Assembly (NCBI GenBank): GCA_002498525.1
Contig: DAHR01000013.1
Span: forward strand, 33,563-42,870
DNA: 9,308 nucleotides
Origin: Euryarchaeota archaeon UBA58
GTDB taxonomy: Archaea; Thermoplasmatota; Poseidoniia; Poseidoniales; Thalassarchaeaceae
Direction: 5' to 3'
Shown here: one piece after another, positions 6,151-9,308 of the stretch
How positions within the stretch are numbered: position 1 is the stretch's first letter
Layout: each line of letters begins with the position of its first letter
Position numbers and translations under genes: made by a program
The notes under the pieces: generated by a model
Databases searched by the model: none
Seen by the model: only the letters and a program-made list of their open reading frames with translations
What the model was told of the DNA's origin: nothing

Positions 6151-7373
6151 GCGAATCGCTCACAGATGAAGCGAAGATATTCGATAAAGGCTTGGACTTC
6201 GTCGAGGGTGTTGTAAATCCAGAATGAGGCACGATTCGTTGCCGGGACACCTAGTGCATCCATCAATGGCTGGGCGCAGTGGTGGCCCGTTCTGACGGCG
6301 AAGCCACCCTCATCGAGCAGCATTGCGAGGTCCTGTGATTGGATGCCATCGTGGAGGAAGGATATGGCGCCGCTGGAATCTTTGTGGCTCGGGTCACCAT
6401 AGATCTTGATCCCGGGGATATCAAGCAGCTGATTCGAGGTCCACGAGGCGAGATCGTTGATGTGGGCATGGACTTCGCGCATGTCGAATTGGGCCAGCCA
6501 TTCAACTGCCGCGCCCCAGCCGATGGCTTCGGCGATGCGCGGCGTGCCGGTCTCGAACATGGCGTGACCCTCCTGGAAGGTCGTACCCTCGGTGGTGACT
6601 CGCCGAATCATCGAACCACCGGTCATGAAAGGTCCCATCTCGGCCATGACATCGGTCTTGACCAGCAGACAGCCGATTCCGGTCGGACCGGCCATCTTGT
6701 GCGACGAGATGGCGACGAAGTCAGCCCCCGATGAATCGAAGAATATGCGCTCATGCGGCGCGCCCTGAGCGGCGTCGATTAAGACCTTCGCGCCGACTGC
6801 ATGCGACATCTCGATGATGCGCTCGATGGGATTACGCACGCCCAGCACATTGCTGGTGTGGACCACGCAGACGAGCTTCGCGCCGTCTAGCGCGACCTCG
6901 AAAGCCTCCATGTCAAGAGTGAAGGTCTTGGTATCGATGGGGACGAAACGGACCTCGACACCATGGGTCTTGCTGAGTTCCTGCCACGGGACGATGTCCG
7001 CATGGTGTTCCATCTCGGTGATGACGATGACATCGTCTCGCTCGAGATTGTAACGCCCCCAGCCATAGGCGACGAGATTGATGGCTTCGGTCGCGCCACT
7101 GGTGTAGATCAGATTGGCAGGTCCTGTGCCGAAATAACTCGAGATTCTGGCGCGAGCGGATTCAAGTGCGGCCGTCGCCTCATCGGCCAGAGTATGGTTG
7201 GCGCGGTGTGCATTCGAGTTGTATTCCTCGTAGAAATGCGACATCGCATCGATGACGCATTTCGGCTTCTGTGATGTCGCTGCATTGTCGAAGTAAACCA
7301 GTTGCTTACCATTCGGAAGCACACGCTTGAGAATCGGGAAATCCGCGCGAATCGCCTCGATGTCCAATGCCAT
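6147..7373 (-). CDS. sufS: Cysteine desulfurase, SufS type (group II)
   Basis: This is a PLP-dependent class V aminotransferase-fold enzyme that takes sulfur from cysteine, leaving alanine, and supplies it for Fe-S clusters. At 408 residues it is full length. Visible residues are the YFDNAAT start (27-33), SGATEAINLVAY (92-103), MEHHADIVPWQ (121-131) with the PLP-stacking histidine, DAAQ (200-203), SSHKM with Schiff-base lysine K226, and RTGHHCAQP (361-369) with catalytic C366. The short segment around C366 is typical of SufS rather than IscS. The start ATG 7373 is supported by the purine-rich GAGG placed 7 bases upstream. It is followed by sufE with a 4-base overlap, so the pair forms a desulfurase-transferase unit. 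Confidence 0.96.
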   Translation of the reverse strand: MALDIEAIRADFPILKRVLPNGKQLVYFDNAATSQKPKCVIDAMSHFYEEYNSNAHRANHTLADEATAALESARARISSYFGTGPANLIYTSGATEAINLVAYGWGRYNLERDDVIVITEMEHHADIVPWQELSKTHGVEVRFVPIDTKTFTLDMEAFEVALDGAKLVCVVHTSNVLGVRNPIERIIEMSHAVGAKVLIDAAQGAPHERIFFDSSGADFVAISSHKMAGPTGIGCLLVKTDVMAEMGPFMTGGSMIRRVTTEGTTFQEGHAMFETGTPRIAEAIGWGAAVEWLAQFDMREVHAHINDLASWTSNQLLDIPGIKIYGDPSHKDSSGAISFLHDGIQSQDLAMLLDEGGFAVRTGHHCAQPLMDALGVPATNRASFWIYNTLDEVQAFIEYLRFICERFA

Positions 7374-7408
7374 TCCTCTTCCTCGATTCGCTCGATGATG
7401 AGCCCTGC

Positions 7409-7418
7409 TATCAATTAG
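7409..7418 (-). promoter_or_regulatory. TATA-like box for the suf cluster
   Basis: On the minus strand this reads CTAATTGATA, the only A/T-rich stretch in the divergent gap. A transcript starting about 26 bases downstream would have a leader of roughly 14 bases, enough to include the Shine-Dalgarno-like GAGGAAGAGGA that abuts the sufS start codon. Confidence 0.4.
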
Positions 7419-7478
7419 AGGGATGAGATGGCTGTGATGTCTGAGCAGGCCGGTGATGCTCGCAGCCTTATCCCGACG

Positions 7479-7486
7479 TTTATGTT
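7479..7486 (+). promoter_or_regulatory. TATA-like box for the SLOG gene (leaderless)
   Basis: TTTATGTT lies at -32 to -25 relative to the ATG at 7511, the spacing expected when transcription begins at the start codon. No Shine-Dalgarno sequence is present, which fits. Confidence 0.4.
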
Positions 7487-7510
7487 CAGCGACCGACCTG
7501 AAGACGGCTG

Positions 7511-7960
7511 ATGGTAGCGTCGTCAGGACAGGATGTGGTCGATGCGTTCGGTCGTAAGGACCTGAATCTGGATGGATCTGTAATCAATCTGGCCGTAGTC
7601 GGAAGCAGTAGATTCTATGATTTCGAGGTATTCGAGAATGCCATAGAGGATTGGGTGGAAGAGAACGGATATCCGGATCTCATCGTCGTTGGAGGAGCGA
7701 GTGGAGTCGATTACATGGCCGAGCGCTGGGCTGACAACAATTCAGTTCCAATCGCGATTTTCTCAGAAGAATGGGATGACCCGAAGCGTGGTTTGCAAGA
7801 CAAGGGCAGAGCAGAGGCTGCAAATTCTCTGACTGTGAAGATCCTCGACTCGGCAACCCACGTACTCGCACTTCCCTCGTCGACGAGCAAATGGACTCGG
7901 ATAATCATCGACATGGCTACAGAGCAAGACATCCCGACCACGGTTCACGAGGTCGACTGA
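7511..7960 (+). CDS. SLOG-superfamily (DUF2493/YspA-like) nucleotide-binding protein
   Basis: This 149-residue protein appears to be a single Rossmann-like SLOG domain of the DUF2493/YspA group. Members of the wider superfamily bind nucleotide-derived ligands, and some relatives are LOG-type nucleosidases; no reaction is established for this subgroup. Visible elements are the first strand and loop LAVVGSSRF (27-35), the glycine signature GGASGVDYMAERWA (61-74), W88 in the segment FSEEWDD, GRAEAAN (99-105) in the place where relatives usually have a Gly-x-x-RN motif, and the final strand THVLALPS (116-123) followed by a helix rich in T/I. The first 25 residues are an extra N-terminal segment. 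It stands alone, divergent from the suf cluster and convergent with the FMN reductase gene 17 bases away. Confidence 0.8.
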   Translation: MVASSGQDVVDAFGRKDLNLDGSVINLAVVGSSRFYDFEVFENAIEDWVEENGYPDLIVVGGASGVDYMAERWADNNSVPIAIFSEEWDDPKRGLQDKGRAEAANSLTVKILDSATHVLALPSSTSKWTRIIIDMATEQDIPTTVHEVD

Positions 7961-7977
7961 AGGGTTGAATCGTTGTT

Positions 7978-8514
7978 TCACTCGAGCCTGCGGCACATAT
8001 CGACGAGGCTCACCGCCATCTTCTCGATGCGTTCCTGAACCTTCTCGTCTTTCAGTGAGCCATCATCATTCCAAGCATGTTTGGCACTGGCAATACCGAT
8101 CTGCTCCTGGATCACCAGAGCGTGGACCCAGCGCAGCGAGAGGCGCATGTGATTGAGTGCGTTCGAGTTGGGCTGACCACCCAGTGTCGACATGACTGCA
8201 GCCGGTTTGCCGGAGAACTGGTCGAAGCCGAGCCAATCGAGTTGATTCTTGAGCAGCCCCGAGATGGTTCCGTGGTATTCGGGGCTGCACAGAAGGAAGC
8301 CATCCGATTCGAGTGCTTTTGACTTGAATTCGGCGACGTTGGCATCTTCCCAGGTCTCGCCGAAGAAGGGCAGACGCTTCTCGCGAATAGGCCATAGTTC
8401 CGCCTCACCACCCGCATTCTCAATGGCCGCAATGGCGAGATCCATCAGCTTCGCGCCATTACCATTCGGCGTCATCGAGCCGATCAGGCAGAAGACCTTC
8501 GGAGCATCGCTCAT
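7978..8514 (-). CDS. NAD(P)H-dependent FMN reductase family protein
   Basis: This is a flavodoxin-fold protein of the NADPH-dependent FMN reductase family (178 residues, typical). It likely binds FMN and reduces flavin, quinone or a similar acceptor with NAD(P)H; the physiological substrate cannot be told. Landmarks are the phosphate-binding loop after the first strand, LIGSMTPNGNGAKL (10-23), the flavin-loop motif CSPEYHGTISGLLKNQLDWL (76-95), and STLGGQPNSNAL (109-120), which matches the family's third flavin loop. ATG 8514 (MSDAPKVFCLIGS) is chosen because the first strand begins at once; an open frame 15 codons longer exists. AAGGAGG lies 12 bases before the ATG, rather far for a ribosome site, while a weak A/T box is placed for a leaderless transcript. 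Confidence 0.92.
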   Translation of the reverse strand: MSDAPKVFCLIGSMTPNGNGAKLMDLAIAAIENAGGEAELWPIREKRLPFFGETWEDANVAEFKSKALESDGFLLCSPEYHGTISGLLKNQLDWLGFDQFSGKPAAVMSTLGGQPNSNALNHMRLSLRWVHALVIQEQIGIASAKHAWNDDGSLKDEKVQERIEKMAVSLVDMCRRLE

Positions 8515-8535
8515 GGCTCGCCGAAGCCTCCTTCG

Positions 8536-8546
8536 TTGAATAGTTT
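8536..8546 (-). promoter_or_regulatory. Weak TATA-like box for the FMN reductase gene
   Basis: On the minus strand this reads AAACTATTCAA, centred 27 bases before the ATG at 8514, which would give a leaderless transcript. The purine-rich AAGGAGG at 8527-8533 would then lie outside the message. Confidence 0.3.
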
Positions 8547-8778
8547 GGCCATTCCCCACGGTTGCTTGGCTTGCTCCACGATGTCGAGTCAGAGATTCAT
8601 CCGGACTGCGACGATGACGGAATCTGCACTCACACCATTTGCAATGATTATGATGTCAAAATGGTGCTCGTGCGAGGAGATGAGCACGTTTCCTCCCGAA
8701 ACGAAGGGTTCGTTCTCACGGGGATACAACCCGTCCTAGAGGCGTTAACGGTTCATTTGAGCACGGGGGGGGGAGTCG

Positions 8779-8786
8779 TATTTTAT
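8779..8786 (+). promoter_or_regulatory. TATA-like box for the phosphodiesterase-like lipoprotein (leaderless)
   Basis: TATTTTAT occupies -30 to -23 relative to the ATG at 8809, the archaeal TATA position for a transcript starting at that ATG. This favours 8809 over the in-frame ATG at 8785, which overlaps the box itself. Confidence 0.5.
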
Positions 8787-8808
8787 GTTCATAGGTCAAC
8801 GGCCAGAT

Positions 8809-9308
8809 ATGCAAGGTTCGAGTTATCTCGTCGTACTGCTCCTTCTCTCGGGCTCTCTGGCTGGGTGCACTTCTTCCGTGACAGAACCGGAGACCACTCT
8901 AGGATGCACCTATCCAGATGCCCTCAATTTCAATGAGTCCGCGGTGACCGACGATGGTTCCTGCGAATACCCCGAGCTGCAGGAGGAAATTCAGGGATGC
9001 ACGTACGAGGGGGCAACCAACTACGACGAGGCGGCCACGGTCGACGATGGTTCGTGCGAGTACCCACCCGATCCGGTTCCGGGTTGCACTAATCCTTCTG
9101 CCCTGAATTTCAATGCGACAGCCGACACCGACGACGGTTTCTGCAGGTATATTCATCCTCATGTCCTGATGGTGCTGCTAGACGGCTGGAGGCATGATGT
9201 CATCGCTGCAGCACACACTCCGACCATCGACATGATGATGCAAGACAGCGCCTACTCGATGGAAGCCAGAGTAGAGGACACGACCATCAGCGGATCGGGG
9301 CACTCCAG
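8809..9308 (+). CDS. Lipoprotein with GCT...DDGSC repeats and an alkaline-phosphatase-superfamily (type I phosphodiesterase-like) domain, 3' partial
   Basis: The frame is open to the window end (166 codons seen). Residues 4-19 form a hydrophobic signal peptide ending in the lipobox L-A-G-C20, so Cys20 is probably lipidated and the protein anchored outside the membrane. Three copies of the GCT...DDGSC-x-Y module follow at 32-54, 63-85 and 92-114, joined by short acidic or proline linkers. From residue 119 the sequence VLMVLLDGWRHDVI, then HTPTIDMMMQDSA and a T/S-rich loop before H165, matches the start of the alkaline phosphatase superfamily, as in type I phosphodiesterases/nucleotide pyrophosphatases: D125 would be a metal ligand and the nucleophile should lie in T158-S163. 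The substrate cannot be named, since most of the domain is beyond the edge. An in-frame ATG at 8785 is the alternative start. Confidence 0.82.
   Translation, partial: MQGSSYLVVLLLLSGSLAGCTSSVTEPETTLGCTYPDALNFNESAVTDDGSCEYPELQEEIQGCTYEGATNYDEAATVDDGSCEYPPDPVPGCTNPSALNFNATADTDDGFCRYIHPHVLMVLLDGWRHDVIAAAHTPTIDMMMQDSAYSMEARVEDTTISGSGHS
8902..9150 (+). repeat. Three tandem GCT...DDGSC protein repeats
   Basis: The units are 8902-8970, 8995-9063 and 9082-9150, each 23 codons with the pattern GCT-x4-A-x-N-(F/Y)...DDG-(S/F)-C-x-Y. The third has F in place of S. Each unit has two cysteines and an Asp-rich turn. They separate the lipid anchor from the catalytic domain, so a spacer or surface-binding role is likely. 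Confidence 0.85.

Larger units (their letters stand above)
8515..8808. other. Divergent intergenic region with a Cys/Asp-rich open frame of doubtful status
   Basis: No convincing gene is seen. Plus-strand frame 3 is open from after the TAG at 8541 and, between about 8580 and 8760, reads like protein, with a Cys/Asp-rich stretch PDCDDDGICTHTICNDYD. It has only TTG-type starts and runs on out of frame through the signal peptide of the next gene, so it may be a remnant or chance. The region also holds a run of nine G (8765-8773). Confidence 0.4.

Noticed and set aside
8765..8773. Frameshift at the G9 tract joining the upstream open frame to the lipoprotein
   Set aside because: The signal peptide and lipobox must be near the N-terminus, and a TATA-like box separates the two, so a fusion is unlikely.
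8562..8936. Plus-strand frame from TTG 8562 as a complete gene
   Set aside because: Its second half overlaps, in another frame, the signal peptide and first repeat of the well-supported lipoprotein; only the first half is protein-like.

Overview
The window looks like chromosomal DNA of a marine planktonic archaeon, most likely of the Marine Group II type (Candidatus Poseidoniales). The grounds are an archaeal-type PheS of 497 residues with an N-terminal helical/winged-helix region, A/T-rich boxes about 26-28 bases upstream of start codons (a leaderless archaeal pattern), and exported proteins carrying GCT...DDGSC repeats of a kind common in marine plankton. The lineage is an inference from gene content, not from a marker phylogeny. 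All genes except one short stretch share a GC-rich style.

Layout. 1-1869 (+): an exported, Ig-like, repeat-bearing protein and a YHYH-domain protein lie in the same reading frame, separated by a single TAG at 715-717. They probably form one gene with an in-frame amber codon. Its 3' end overlaps the convergent pheS by 56 bases. 1814-3845 (-): pheS, preceded by a two-helix membrane protein with a C-terminal zinc ribbon. 3909-3985 (+): tRNA-Thr(UGU) with encoded CCA. 3986-4226: non-coding, with a perfect 10-bp hairpin and a second pair of competing hairpins. 4172-4418: an AT-rich patch encoding a basic 63-residue zinc-knuckle-like protein, which looks foreign. 4484-5359 (+): folD. 5367-7373 (-): a tight sufS-sufE-sufT-like cluster for sulfur mobilisation and Fe-S assembly. 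7511-7960 (+): a SLOG/DUF2493-type nucleotide-binding protein. 7978-8514 (-): an NAD(P)H-dependent FMN reductase. 8515-8808: a divergent intergenic region containing a TATA-like box and a G9 tract. 8809-end (+): a lipoprotein with three GCT...DDGSC repeats followed by the start of an alkaline-phosphatase-superfamily (type I phosphodiesterase-like) domain, cut by the window edge.

How the genes fit together. SufS, SufE and the DUF59 protein form one functional unit: cysteine sulfur is taken by SufS, passed to SufE, and used in cluster assembly helped by the MIP18-like protein. FolD (one-carbon folate metabolism), PheS and tRNA-Thr are housekeeping. The two ends of the window hold cell-surface proteins that share a repeat module but have unrelated catalytic or binding domains. 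I see no defence system, CRISPR array or complete mobile element. The points most worth checking are the amber-interrupted YHYH gene and the AT-rich patch beside the tRNA gene.
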